Shown piece after piece: positions 55,063 to 63,887 of a stretch of 64,000 bases of DNA (the stretch's first letter is position 1; the number at the start of each line of letters is the position of its first letter). The translations under genes and the position numbers were made by a program. This DNA comes from Bacteroidia bacterium. Lineage in GTDB: Bacteria > Bacteroidota > Bacteroidia > Flavobacteriales > Flavobacteriaceae. The stretch spans positions 248,001 to 312,000 of the forward strand of contig JAUICK010000001.1 of the NCBI GenBank assembly GCA_030427865.1, written 5' to 3'. The notes beneath the pieces were generated by a model. That model saw nothing but the letters and a program-made list of their open reading frames with translations, had not been told where the DNA came from and did not search any database.

Positions 55063-55065
55063 TTT

Positions 55066-56577
55066 TTAATTAAAAATACTTTGCTCTTTAAGGTAATTAT
55101 AATTCTGAATTTTACAAATATCTATAATACTATGAAACAAAAAATCTGTTGAAATAGAATCGTTTTTTTTAGCTTTTAATTGATTAATTTCTTTAGGATA
55201 GTTTTCTTTAAATACGTCTGAAAACCATACCAACATTGCAGGGTTTTTAGAGGCAATATGTTCTTGAGCATGCAACCATTTTCCATCTTCTCCTAAAGTT
55301 TCACCATGGTCAGAGATATAAATTAAAATGGATTTTTGAGCGCTTTTTTTTAACTGATTTATTATTTTGTTCAAAAAATTATCTAAATATATAATTGTAT
55401 TATCATAAGAATTAATAATTGCCTCTTTTGAAGATGCACCTAAATATTTACTTGAAACCACAGGTTTAAAAACCTCAAAATTCTTACTAATCCTATTGTT
55501 ATAATACCAATGACTACCAATCATATGTAGTGTGGTTATTTTATTTGTGTTATGAGAATTATCAACCCAAAAGTAATCTAACAATTTTAAATCTTTCTCT
55601 TTCTTAAAACTTAAAAATGAATGAAATTTATCAATCAACTTCACCGTAGAATTAGAGTAAATTATATCTTTATAACTTTTTTCTAAAGATTGATTTCCTA
55701 TCCATTCTGTCTCAAAATTAGCTTTATTTAAAACCGTATATAAACTTGTTACTTTTTTAAATTCGTTTTTTTGACGAATAGATTTATCTGTTAAAATTTG
55801 AGGTAAACTTTTAGCGGTATATGTAAAAGGAGTATATACCTTTTTAAAACTAATAAGGTTTTTCTGTTTTGATAAAAAAGGAGTTGTATTTCTATAATAT
55901 CCATTTAAGGACAAATGATCTGCTCTAACAGATTCTCCTAAAACTAATACAATATGTAAATTATTTTCTTTAGTATAAACTTCTTCCTTTATCTTTTTTA
56001 GTTTGACATTAGGTTTATTAAAATACTTAAGAATTCCGAAGTAAACGCTATATGGAAGTCTATTTTTAAAGGCATCAAACTTATAATTCTCAACTAAGAA
56101 AAAAGTTAAAATTCCAAAAATTGAAGCTATAAAAAGAGGTGATTTGACACTTGCTTTTCTGTGTTTTTTATAAAACTTAAAGAATAAAAATATACTTAAA
56201 ATAGATAACACAACAAAAAATACAAATTGAAAGCTAATTACATCAACAGCCACATCTATATTTGTTTCTATTATTGCTTGAATTGTACCAACCCCAATAG
56301 TTAGGTCTTGAGTATATACCCAAAAAGATATTGCTGAAAGCAATACAAACAATATTGGAAAGGTAAATTTAAATATCTTGTTAAATAAACTAAATATATA
56401 GACAAACCCAAATAAAGAGAAGTGTAGTAGTAAAAAGTGAGCCAAATAAATTACATTTCCTTTTAAACTTTTAAACGGAAAATGGACATAAGATGCTATA
56501 GTTATAAAAAAAGCAATTAAAACCTGTAGTATGAAGTGAAATTTAATTTCTTGTTTTAAATGTTTAAACTTATCCAT
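55066..56577 (-). CDS. Phosphoethanolamine-transferase-like membrane protein (EptA/sulfatase fold)
   Basis: A 503-residue inner-membrane protein: five hydrophobic helices (about 15-165) then a periplasmic alkaline-phosphatase-fold domain. Metal and nucleophile motifs are LGESVRADHLSLNGYYRNTTPFL, the probable Thr nucleophile in FTYTAKSLPQIL, IYISDHGETLGE and WLHAQEHIASK. It should move phosphoethanolamine from phosphatidylethanolamine to lipid A or another glycan, which in other bacteria changes resistance to cationic peptides. It has a divergent GDPD-like neighbour. LTA-synthase-like glycerol-phosphate transfer is less likely. Confidence 0.83.
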   Translation of the reverse strand: MDKFKHLKQEIKFHFILQVLIAFFITIASYVHFPFKSLKGNVIYLAHFLLLHFSLFGFVYIFSLFNKIFKFTFPILFVLLSAISFWVYTQDLTIGVGTIQAIIETNIDVAVDVISFQFVFFVVLSILSIFLFFKFYKKHRKASVKSPLFIASIFGILTFFLVENYKFDAFKNRLPYSVYFGILKYFNKPNVKLKKIKEEVYTKENNLHIVLVLGESVRADHLSLNGYYRNTTPFLSKQKNLISFKKVYTPFTYTAKSLPQILTDKSIRQKNEFKKVTSLYTVLNKANFETEWIGNQSLEKSYKDIIYSNSTVKLIDKFHSFLSFKKEKDLKLLDYFWVDNSHNTNKITTLHMIGSHWYYNNRISKNFEVFKPVVSSKYLGASSKEAIINSYDNTIIYLDNFLNKIINQLKKSAQKSILIYISDHGETLGEDGKWLHAQEHIASKNPAMLVWFSDVFKENYPKEINQLKAKKNDSISTDFLFHSIIDICKIQNYNYLKEQSIFN

Positions 56578-56674
56578 TAAGAAGTATTATTGTGTAAAAA
56601 CATATACTCTTTTGATTAAAATTGAATTATTAGTTTTTAACATAAAAGAGTTGTGCAGATTTTAAATTATATTA

Positions 56675-56682
56675 CAAATATA
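56675..56682 (-). promoter_or_regulatory. -7 element for the phosphoethanolamine-transferase-like gene
   Basis: On the minus strand TATATTTG followed by TAAT, 97 bases before the start codon, in a 243-base divergent gap. The long leader has no obvious structure that I recognise. Confidence 0.4.
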
Positions 56683-56757
56683 GAGTTTTCATCAATAAGT
56701 ATTTTTAACCTTATTTTATTCACAAGTTATTCTAAAGTATATATTATAGTGATTCTG

Positions 56758-56765
56758 TATCTTTG
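56758..56765 (+). promoter_or_regulatory. -7 element for the GDPD-like gene
   Basis: TATCTTTG followed by TTTAAGG, 55 bases before the ATG. No good -33 TTG. Confidence 0.45.
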
Positions 56766-56820
56766 TTTAAGGTTTTTTACTGTTTTAGATAGTATTATTA
56801 GCAATTTAGATGTTTTTTAA

Positions 56821-57555
56821 ATGAAAAAGAGAAATAAATATACACTTTTATTAATTGCTTTTTTATGTTTATTGTATTATCTGTACCCGTATAAAATTGA
56901 AGCGATTGGCTATTACCATAAAATTTGGGCTCACAGAGTAAACTCTATAGAAAAATTAAATTCTGCAGTAAATTATTTTGAGGGTATTGAATTAGATTTA
57001 GTATATAACTCAGATAAAAATTATTTTGATGTAAATCATCCTCCAACAAAATCTATAAATTTACATTTTGAAGAATATCTTAATAATTTAGAGAAAGAAA
57101 AATTTCCTTATTTATGGCTTGACATAAAAAATATTAAAAAAGAAAACGCTAAAACTATATTAGTAAAGTTAGTTACTTTTTTTAAGGCAAAAAGATATCC
57201 ATTAAACAAAGTTTTAATTGAATCTAAAAATGCAAAAGAGTTACCAATTTTTGAAAAATCAGGATTTAAAACGATTTATTATTTACCCTATGAACTACAC
57301 AAAAAAGACAGTTTAACTTTAGCTAAAGAAATTTTAAAAATTAAAAAAGTCATACTCCAGCAACCCAATATTGCAATATCTTCGAGTTTTAAAGATTATA
57401 ATATATTAAAAAAAGAATTCCCTAAACATCCAAAATATATTTGGGCTTTGGTAAAACCAATACATTTTAATCACTTAAAAATTAGAAAAATTTTAAAAGA
57501 CGAATCTGTTAAAATTGTTTTACTAAATTACCACTCTTTTAGGGGAAATCGATAA
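56821..57555 (+). CDS. GDPD-like phosphodiesterase fold protein, membrane-anchored
   Basis: A 244-residue protein with one N-terminal hydrophobic helix (about 8-23), then a domain with the glycerophosphodiester-phosphodiesterase triad pattern: AHR (His 38-Arg 39), IELDL (Glu 57, Asp 59) and VNHPP (His 73), followed by YLWLDIKNI, a second acidic strand with Lys. This HR...ExD...H pattern is the GDPD/PLC-like active site; FAM151/menorin-like proteins share the WAH start. It is much smaller than typical secreted GDPDs. It is divergent from the phosphoethanolamine-transferase-like gene, so it might handle the glycerolipid by-products, which is inference. Confidence 0.7.
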   Translation: MKKRNKYTLLLIAFLCLLYYLYPYKIEAIGYYHKIWAHRVNSIEKLNSAVNYFEGIELDLVYNSDKNYFDVNHPPTKSINLHFEEYLNNLEKEKFPYLWLDIKNIKKENAKTILVKLVTFFKAKRYPLNKVLIESKNAKELPIFEKSGFKTIYYLPYELHKKDSLTLAKEILKIKKVILQQPNIAISSSFKDYNILKKEFPKHPKYIWALVKPIHFNHLKIRKILKDESVKIVLLNYHSFRGNR

Positions 57556-57589
57556 TTATAAAATTTGATTAAATTCTTGCAAATTGTTC

Positions 57590-60076
57590 TTAAAAATTAG
57601 CCATAAAAGAAACCGATAAATTTCTACCAGGAGCTGCAACCCCAGAAGCAAACTCTACATAATGTTCATCAAACAAATTATTTACTCTTGCTTGCACAGT
57701 AAAATTATTGTTAACTAGATAACTTCCATTTAACCCGATAGTCATCCAACTTGGTGAGCCATAATACTTATCTATGTCATTGGTTGCATTTGCATTTATT
57801 ATTGGTGTTAAATCATGATTATCTATCCCTTCTGTAATGTTAAAATCTGTAATATCTTTTTTACTATTAAAACGAATATCTGCACCAAGTTCTATTTTGT
57901 GATTCTTGTAATTCATTTCGAACTGACCAAATAATGGCGGAATGGAAGACATGGGTTCTTTTGTATCTAAAGTTCTTCCTTTGGTATAAGTTATAAAACC
58001 TGATGTATTTAACGTCTTAGAAACCTTTCCTAAATAATTTAATGTGTAACCAAAAACATAAGCCTTACCCTTGTTTTGATTAGAAACAGCAAAACCTTCT
58101 TCTCTATCAAAAAGTTGTTTTGTTTTGTTTCCGTTTGCATCTAATACAAAATCTCTTTGAATGTAATTATTTAGCAATGTGTAATAAAAATTTCCTCCTA
58201 TTCTAAATTTTCTATCATTAAAATATTTTTGAAGACCAACTTCTGCATTATAAGCAAACTCAGGAGCTACATTAACGTTAGGAATGGTTACATTGCCCGA
58301 TTTTTCACGAACTCTACCTACATCATCTATATTTGGAGAACGAAAACCTGATGACAATACACCATTGATTTGCCAATTTTTATTGGGTCTATACACATAC
58401 CCCAAAGTAGCTGTAATAGCAGAATTATCGGTTTTAATCTTTGTATCTAAAAGCTGTATAAAAGTTTGATCTATCCAATTTGCCTCTAAATGTGTATTGG
58501 TAAAACGTATTCCAGAATTTAAGGTAGATTTGCTGCTTAAATCTTGCCTGTATCCTACATACATTGCAGAACTCATGTAACTGCTTCCACCATCTGGATA
58601 ACGTGTTTGTACTTTAAAATTGTTAGAAAAACCATTAATTTTTCCGTTTACAATATTTAATTCTTTTCCATAAGCATTAGAAGTAACATTATTATACGCA
58701 AACTCTAATCCATAAGATAAATTTCTTTTTTTATCTTTAGTAAGTGGTACAGAAAAATCTGCATTTAAACTTAAAATGTCAACATTTTCTTCTCTATAAG
58801 AACGCTCTAAACTTCCAAATTTTCTTTGAATTCTACTTTCTTGAATATTTTGATACGCTAAAGTTATTACGCCTTCATCTATCCAGTTTTTATTAGGATT
58901 TATTAATAACTGAGAAGAAATAAGCAATCTGTTTTTCGGGCCATAATACCATTCTGCAAATTTTAAGGAAGATGTATCTGTAATATCTTTTAATTCTGTT
59001 AACCTATCAAAACGGGGTATCTCTGATGATGTAGAATATTGCAAGTTTATTTTTAAATCTGTATTTATAGACAATGGTACATAGAATTTTTGCAAAATAT
59101 CGGTTTGATTGTATCCCGTATTTCTTAATAATTCTACGTCTGAATTTAAAGTAGGTGTTGCGTTATAATTGCCATTTACATTTTCTGAATAATAATAAAC
59201 TTTACCCCAATCTACAAAACCATGATTTCTGTTAGAACCAGATTTTAAATCTCCAAAATTTGAATATGATATACTTGTAAATGATGCCCAATCTCTAAAA
59301 CGAACTTCTGCTGACACATTTGTAGTAATTTCATGGTTTACACTAGAGAACCTTGAAAATAATTGACTTATTACTTCTTTTTCTTCAGATAACTTTGGTG
59401 TTTTTGTATAATAATGGATAACCCCTCCTAAGGCATCAGAACCATAAATAACAGACGAAGGACCAAAAACAACCTCAGTTTTGTCTAACATATTTGGTGC
59501 AACACTTATCGAGTTTTGCAAGTGTCCTTTTCTATAAATGGCATTATTCATTCTAACTCCATCTACCACTAATAAAACACGATTAGATTCCATACCACGA
59601 ATTACAGGGCTACCTCCTCCAAATTGAGATTTTTGTACTTTAATTCCAGGAATGGTTGCTAATAAATCGGCTGAGGTTTGTGGTGATACTTTTTGAATAT
59701 CTTTTGTTGATAAAACTGCAATTTGTTCTGCAATTCTTTTGGTTTTTTCTGCCTTTTTAAATACAGATAAAACCACTTCATCTAATTGCTCTGATTGTTT
59801 TTTAAGATATACAACAAACTTTTGTTGCTGTAATGTATTCTTTTTTAATTTTAAGACGGCATAAGAAATGTGAGAAAAAATAATAATCTCGTTTTTTTTA
59901 AAAGAAGAAATATCTACAAATCCATTATTATCTGTAGATAAATTAATGGTTAAAGACTCATTAAAGACGGTAACATTTTTTACCACTTTACCAGTTTGCT
60001 TATCTATAACCTTAGCTTTCTGAGAGAAGGCAACACTATTTATTAAAAAAAAGAAAACGAAAACAAAATACCTCAT
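57590..60076 (-). CDS. TonB-dependent outer-membrane receptor, heme/hemoglobin-type
   Basis: An 828-residue receptor. A signal peptide (first 19 residues) leads to a CarboxypepD-regulatory-like domain (about 20-95: VVKNVTVFNESLTI) common in Bacteroidota receptors, then a plug domain with PVIRGMESNRVLLVVDGVR, NAIYRKGHLQNS and VFGPSSVIYGSDALGGVIHYY, which resembles HmuR-type heme/hemoglobin receptors, and a 22-strand barrel ending EHYVEFASGV and SFMANF. The start is the ATG at 60076, overlapping the recO TGA as TGATG; an in-frame TTG at 60079 would add one Met. Iron or heme uptake is likely but the ligand is inferred. Confidence 0.87.
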   Translation of the reverse strand: MRYFVFVFFFLINSVAFSQKAKVIDKQTGKVVKNVTVFNESLTINLSTDNNGFVDISSFKKNEIIIFSHISYAVLKLKKNTLQQQKFVVYLKKQSEQLDEVVLSVFKKAEKTKRIAEQIAVLSTKDIQKVSPQTSADLLATIPGIKVQKSQFGGGSPVIRGMESNRVLLVVDGVRMNNAIYRKGHLQNSISVAPNMLDKTEVVFGPSSVIYGSDALGGVIHYYTKTPKLSEEKEVISQLFSRFSSVNHEITTNVSAEVRFRDWASFTSISYSNFGDLKSGSNRNHGFVDWGKVYYYSENVNGNYNATPTLNSDVELLRNTGYNQTDILQKFYVPLSINTDLKINLQYSTSSEIPRFDRLTELKDITDTSSLKFAEWYYGPKNRLLISSQLLINPNKNWIDEGVITLAYQNIQESRIQRKFGSLERSYREENVDILSLNADFSVPLTKDKKRNLSYGLEFAYNNVTSNAYGKELNIVNGKINGFSNNFKVQTRYPDGGSSYMSSAMYVGYRQDLSSKSTLNSGIRFTNTHLEANWIDQTFIQLLDTKIKTDNSAITATLGYVYRPNKNWQINGVLSSGFRSPNIDDVGRVREKSGNVTIPNVNVAPEFAYNAEVGLQKYFNDRKFRIGGNFYYTLLNNYIQRDFVLDANGNKTKQLFDREEGFAVSNQNKGKAYVFGYTLNYLGKVSKTLNTSGFITYTKGRTLDTKEPMSSIPPLFGQFEMNYKNHKIELGADIRFNSKKDITDFNITEGIDNHDLTPIINANATNDIDKYYGSPSWMTIGLNGSYLVNNNFTVQARVNNLFDEHYVEFASGVAAPGRNLSVSFMANF

Positions 60077-60798
60077 CAACTAAAAACTGCTTCTAAAATT
60101 TGTAACGATTTTGGATGTTTAAAACCGTCCAAATGTAGTTCAAAATATCGAATTATTATTTTTAAAACCAATTGTCTTTCTTGTTTGCTAAAAGACACAT
60201 TTTCTATACTATCAAAATTTATGCCTAACAGCTTTTTAAATTGATTAAATTGATTTCCTGAAATGATATTTTTATGTGAAGTAGTATTTGTAAAATTACC
60301 TTCTATCAAATCGAAACCTAATTTATCTTTTTTAGACAAGTCTGGGTAAAAACCTAAAAACCTTGTTAAATTTAGCAAAAATAATAAATGAAAATTAGCA
60401 ATTTTATGATGATGGTCTAACCAAACCAAACCTGTTTCTAAATAATTAAAGAGTAATTTATTTTTTTCTTCTTCTTTTATAGCATGCGATAATACTTCTG
60501 ATAAAAATAAAACTACAGATTGCTTTACAATATCTTTATAAATAGTTTTGTAGGGATTAAAAATTTGAACTTCTTTAATCGCATTTAAAGTACCTTTGTT
60601 GTTATGGTTGGCAACAATTTTTAATTGTGTTAAAGGCTGAAAATAAGCCGCTTTAATTCCTCTTTTTTTTGCCTTTAAAACACCTCTAATTAAATACGAT
60701 TTTAATCCTTGTTCTAAGGTAAAGCATTTTACAATTAAGTTAGAATCACCATATTTAAGAGTGCTTAAAACAATAGCTTTTGTTGTTACAACAGCCAT
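60076..60798 (-). CDS. recO: DNA repair protein RecO
   Basis: A 240-residue RecO: an N-terminal OB fold (TTKAIVLSTLKYGDSNLIVK, GLKSYLIRGVLKAKKRGIK) and an all-helical C-terminal domain with LLNLTRFLGFYPDLS. It works with RecF and RecR to load RecA at single-strand gaps. The C-terminal zinc-binding Cys cluster of some RecO proteins is absent. It lies one base after porZ and its stop codon overlaps the TonB receptor start, so three unrelated functions are coupled. Confidence 0.92.
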   Translation of the reverse strand: MAVVTTKAIVLSTLKYGDSNLIVKCFTLEQGLKSYLIRGVLKAKKRGIKAAYFQPLTQLKIVANHNNKGTLNAIKEVQIFNPYKTIYKDIVKQSVVLFLSEVLSHAIKEEEKNKLLFNYLETGLVWLDHHHKIANFHLLFLLNLTRFLGFYPDLSKKDKLGFDLIEGNFTNTTSHKNIISGNQFNQFKKLLGINFDSIENVSFSKQERQLVLKIIIRYFELHLDGFKHPKSLQILEAVFS

Positions 60799-60799
60799 T

Positions 60800-63136
60800 T
60801 TAGTTTACAATTGCAATTTTAGTAACGGCATTTTCAGAAGCATCATCATTTGATAATAAGACAATATAAACTCCAGAAGCAACTTTTTTTCCTGCAAGAT
60901 TTGTTTTGTCCCAAACTACTTTTCCTCCTTGCAGTTCTTGACCTTCTACCACATTTGTTTCATAAACCAAATTTCCAGAAACATCTAAAATCTTAACATT
61001 GGTTCCTTTAGGTAAATGGTTTCCATTTCTTCCATCTATAGTAACCGTTTCATGGTTTCTTAAAGCAGGGTTTGGATACGCGTAAACATCCGTTAAAACA
61101 TCACCAAAAGGAGCAACTTTACTGTTGTAAGCAACTATACCTTTATTTGTTGCAAAATATACTTTACCTGTAGTATTGTCTACGGCTATTTTAACAATTT
61201 TATTAGATGGAAGTGGAGAGTTTTGTTTGCTAAAGTTTGCTAATGTATTTTGTCCGTTAGGATTTGTGTAAATTACACCTCCATTATCTGTTCCAAACCA
61301 TTTGTTATCTGCACCATCTACAACTATAGAGTTTACAGTTTGATCTCCTAACAATCTATCTCCAAAGCCATCTTCATTTGCATTAATTACAACCGGATTT
61401 GCATTAGGTGTGGTATCTTCAAAAACACCAGATGCATTATTATAAACTACCATACCAGATTGGGTTCCAATCCAAACTCTATTATTACCATCTATTGCGA
61501 TTGTTCTTACGTTTACATCTGGTAAATTCCCCATGTTTGGTGTAGCTATAAAAGCTTTCTTTCTATCTCCATTCTCATTATAAATATATACTCCATTTCT
61601 TCTAGTAGCTAACCATATTGTATTATTTCTATCTATAACTAATATATTGGTTTCTTGAGCCTTATTGGTTTGTAAGCTACTTAAATCGTATGAAGACCAA
61701 GTATTGCTTGGTGATAATTTTTTAAGTTTTTTTGCTGCAAGTGCATCTGCCAACCATAAATTACCTCTGCTGTCAAAAACGGACCCACTTATTCTTGTTG
61801 TTATATAATTAGGTCCTGAAGATGAAAAATCTGATAACGGGCTATTTCTAGAATTGTAAAAGTTAACAATTTCATCATTTTCTACTTCTAAAAGACCTCC
61901 TCCTGAAAAAATATTACCGTCATTAGTCTGTGCAAAAGAGCTTATAAAAACACGATTTTCGTTTTCTTTATCAATATTAACATCAACAAGATCTAAAAAA
62001 GGCGTGTCTAAAGAAAACCGTTTGTTTATCCATTTTTCTCCATTAAAATGGCTAAACCCTCTTCTATTACTAGCCGGAACATAAGAAGATGCATCATAAC
62101 CACCATAAACTACCCATAGGTTTTGATTAAATACAGACAAAGAAAAAACATCATTAGATAATGGTCCATCTGGATGAATCTCTAAATAGTTATTTAACTG
62201 TGCAGATGTAGTGTTTAATATTCCGAATTTTTTTGTGGCCAAAAAAACAGTATTATTTTCGAAAAAGGAGTTATTTAAAGTATAATCAAACTCTGTACTG
62301 GAAGAAAATTGAACTACTTGATTCATCAATGGGTTTAATACTATTGCAGAATTTTGAAGTGTTACAGACAAATGTGAAGATGAAGATTTAATAGAATTAA
62401 TATTTTCTCCGAAATTTCTAATTTCGGTTAAATTTCCGTTATTTAATGTGTATAGAATCGAGCCTTGAATGACATACAATTGATTATCGAACAACTCAAT
62501 TTCCTTAAAATTTCTATTAGAAAAATCTTGTTTCCAATTCTTAAAATCTATTAATAAATTGCTTGTTAAATCTGCTGAAAAAATTCCGTTTTCGGTTACT
62601 GCATAAATGAATCCGTTAAAAACTTCTGTTTGGTTAACTGTTAAAGAACTAGAATTATTGCCAATAAAATAAGTATCGCCAAATTCTAATTTATCAATAT
62701 CATAAACCACGATTCCGAAAGGTGTAGATAAGTACAGCTTGTTATTATGTTCTTTGATATGGTTTATGGTTTTTTCTCCAGATTCATTAAAATTTAAAAT
62801 ATCTGAAGAAATTGTAATTGTTCCATCATCATCTACAACTTCTAAAAGTCCATTTTCATAACCTATGATTAATCGTTTAAAACTATTACTGTAATAAATA
62901 GATGTTGTTGTTTCTCCAGATAACCCTTTAACTGAAGATAGTTTATCTATTTCTTTAGTAGAAATATTATAGGTAAAAACGGCATTATCTGCCAAAGCAT
63001 AAATAACATTATCTACTTTTACAAAATCTTTTACGCTATTATAAGAATAAAAATCTTCCCAAGAATCGCTATAATCTGTCTGTGCATAAAAAAAGACGCT
63101 AAAAAGGAAAAAATAAAGTGAAAAGAGTTTTTTCAT
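60800..63136 (-). CDS. porZ: T9SS-associated beta-propeller protein PorZ
   Basis: A 778-residue exported protein: signal peptide (first 20 residues), then about two seven-bladed beta-propellers built from repeats such as GYENGLLEVVDDDG, NTIWLATRRNGVYIYNENG, NRVWIGTQSGMVVYNN and NKWFGTDNGGVIYTN, and a C-terminal T9SS sorting domain (AYPNPALRNH, GVYIVLLSN, KIAIVN). The N terminus (WEDFYSYNSVKDFVKVDN, GLSGETTTSIYY) fits PorZ, the surface protein of the T9SS attachment complex that supplies A-type LPS to the PorU sortase. A generic propeller regulator is the alternative. It heads a coupled operon with recO and the TonB receptor. Confidence 0.83.
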   Translation of the reverse strand: MKKLFSLYFFLFSVFFYAQTDYSDSWEDFYSYNSVKDFVKVDNVIYALADNAVFTYNISTKEIDKLSSVKGLSGETTTSIYYSNSFKRLIIGYENGLLEVVDDDGTITISSDILNFNESGEKTINHIKEHNNKLYLSTPFGIVVYDIDKLEFGDTYFIGNNSSSLTVNQTEVFNGFIYAVTENGIFSADLTSNLLIDFKNWKQDFSNRNFKEIELFDNQLYVIQGSILYTLNNGNLTEIRNFGENINSIKSSSSHLSVTLQNSAIVLNPLMNQVVQFSSSTEFDYTLNNSFFENNTVFLATKKFGILNTTSAQLNNYLEIHPDGPLSNDVFSLSVFNQNLWVVYGGYDASSYVPASNRRGFSHFNGEKWINKRFSLDTPFLDLVDVNIDKENENRVFISSFAQTNDGNIFSGGGLLEVENDEIVNFYNSRNSPLSDFSSSGPNYITTRISGSVFDSRGNLWLADALAAKKLKKLSPSNTWSSYDLSSLQTNKAQETNILVIDRNNTIWLATRRNGVYIYNENGDRKKAFIATPNMGNLPDVNVRTIAIDGNNRVWIGTQSGMVVYNNASGVFEDTTPNANPVVINANEDGFGDRLLGDQTVNSIVVDGADNKWFGTDNGGVIYTNPNGQNTLANFSKQNSPLPSNKIVKIAVDNTTGKVYFATNKGIVAYNSKVAPFGDVLTDVYAYPNPALRNHETVTIDGRNGNHLPKGTNVKILDVSGNLVYETNVVEGQELQGGKVVWDKTNLAGKKVASGVYIVLLSNDDASENAVTKIAIVN

Positions 63137-63153
63137 TGTTTAATTTTGATTCT

Positions 63154-63161
63154 CAAAGATA
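63154..63161 (-). promoter_or_regulatory. -7 element for the porZ-recO-TonB receptor operon
   Basis: On the minus strand TATCTTTG followed by AGAATC, 17 bases before the porZ ATG. A TTG lies about 27 bases further, longer than the usual spacer. Confidence 0.45.
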
Positions 63162-63222
63162 TTTATTTATTGTTTAATAACGAGAAAACAACTTACATTA
63201 GTACAAAAATAGATAGGAATTT

Positions 63223-63696
63223 ATGAGTATTGAAATAGAAAGAAAATTTTTGGTTAAAAATAATGATTATCAGAAAGAAAGTTTTAAAAAAAGAAACATT
63301 AAACAAGGGTATTTAAATTCTAACCAAAATAGAACTGTAAGAATTAGAATTGCCAATGATAATGCTTTTATAACTATTAAAGGCAAATCGAATATTTCTG
63401 GTACTTCCAGATTTGAATGGGAAAAAAAGATTAATGTAAAAGATGGTGAAAAATTACTTTTATTGTGTGAATCTTCTGTTATTGATAAAACGAGATTTTT
63501 AGTAAAAAAAGGAAACCATATTTTTGAAGTTGATGAGTTTTATGGCGACAATGAAGGCTTAGTAATTGCCGAAGTTGAATTAAATTCTGAATTTGAAACG
63601 TTTAACAAACCAAGTTGGTTAGGAAAAGAGGTTACTGGGCAAAAAAAATATTATAATTCGAGTATTAGCAAACATCCTTTTAAAAATTGGACATAA
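63223..63696 (+). CDS. CYTH-domain protein (triphosphatase/adenylate cyclase fold)
   Basis: A 157-residue protein of the CYTH family, a tunnel fold binding triphosphates. It starts with the signature EIERKF (ExExK-type, MSIEIERKFLV), then RTVRIRIAND, ITIKGKS, FEWEKKI and VIDKTRFLVKKG, and near the end GLVIAEVELNSE with the acidic metal-binding strand. Short bacterial members hydrolyse inorganic triphosphate or nucleoside triphosphates; cyclase activity is rare. It stands alone, divergent from porZ, with a terminator right behind. Confidence 0.92.
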   Translation: MSIEIERKFLVKNNDYQKESFKKRNIKQGYLNSNQNRTVRIRIANDNAFITIKGKSNISGTSRFEWEKKINVKDGEKLLLLCESSVIDKTRFLVKKGNHIFEVDEFYGDNEGLVIAEVELNSEFETFNKPSWLGKEVTGQKKYYNSSISKHPFKNWT

Positions 63697-63701
63697 AAAA
63701 A

Positions 63702-63721
63702 CCTCGAACTAAAGTTCGAGG
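63702..63721 (+). terminator. Terminator of the CYTH gene
   Basis: CCTCGAAC (63702-63709) pairs with GTTCGAGG (63714-63721) around a four-base loop, 5 bases after the stop codon. The trailing T run is short, but an A run lies before it. A second small hairpin, ACTCAA/TTGAGT with a T-rich tail (63823-63848), may serve the minus-strand hemolysin III gene or be a backup. Confidence 0.75.
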
Positions 63722-63887
63722 AAATTTAATAAACCTACCCCCTAAATAAGATTTATAAACTCAACTAATTAACATAAGTTAATATTGTCAAGTTTTACAA
63801 AAGTAATTTTTTTTTATGAAATACTCAAATTTTGAGTGTTTTTTTGTTTTTCTCAGATTTTAAGTTAAATCTTTAAAGAATAAGCAA

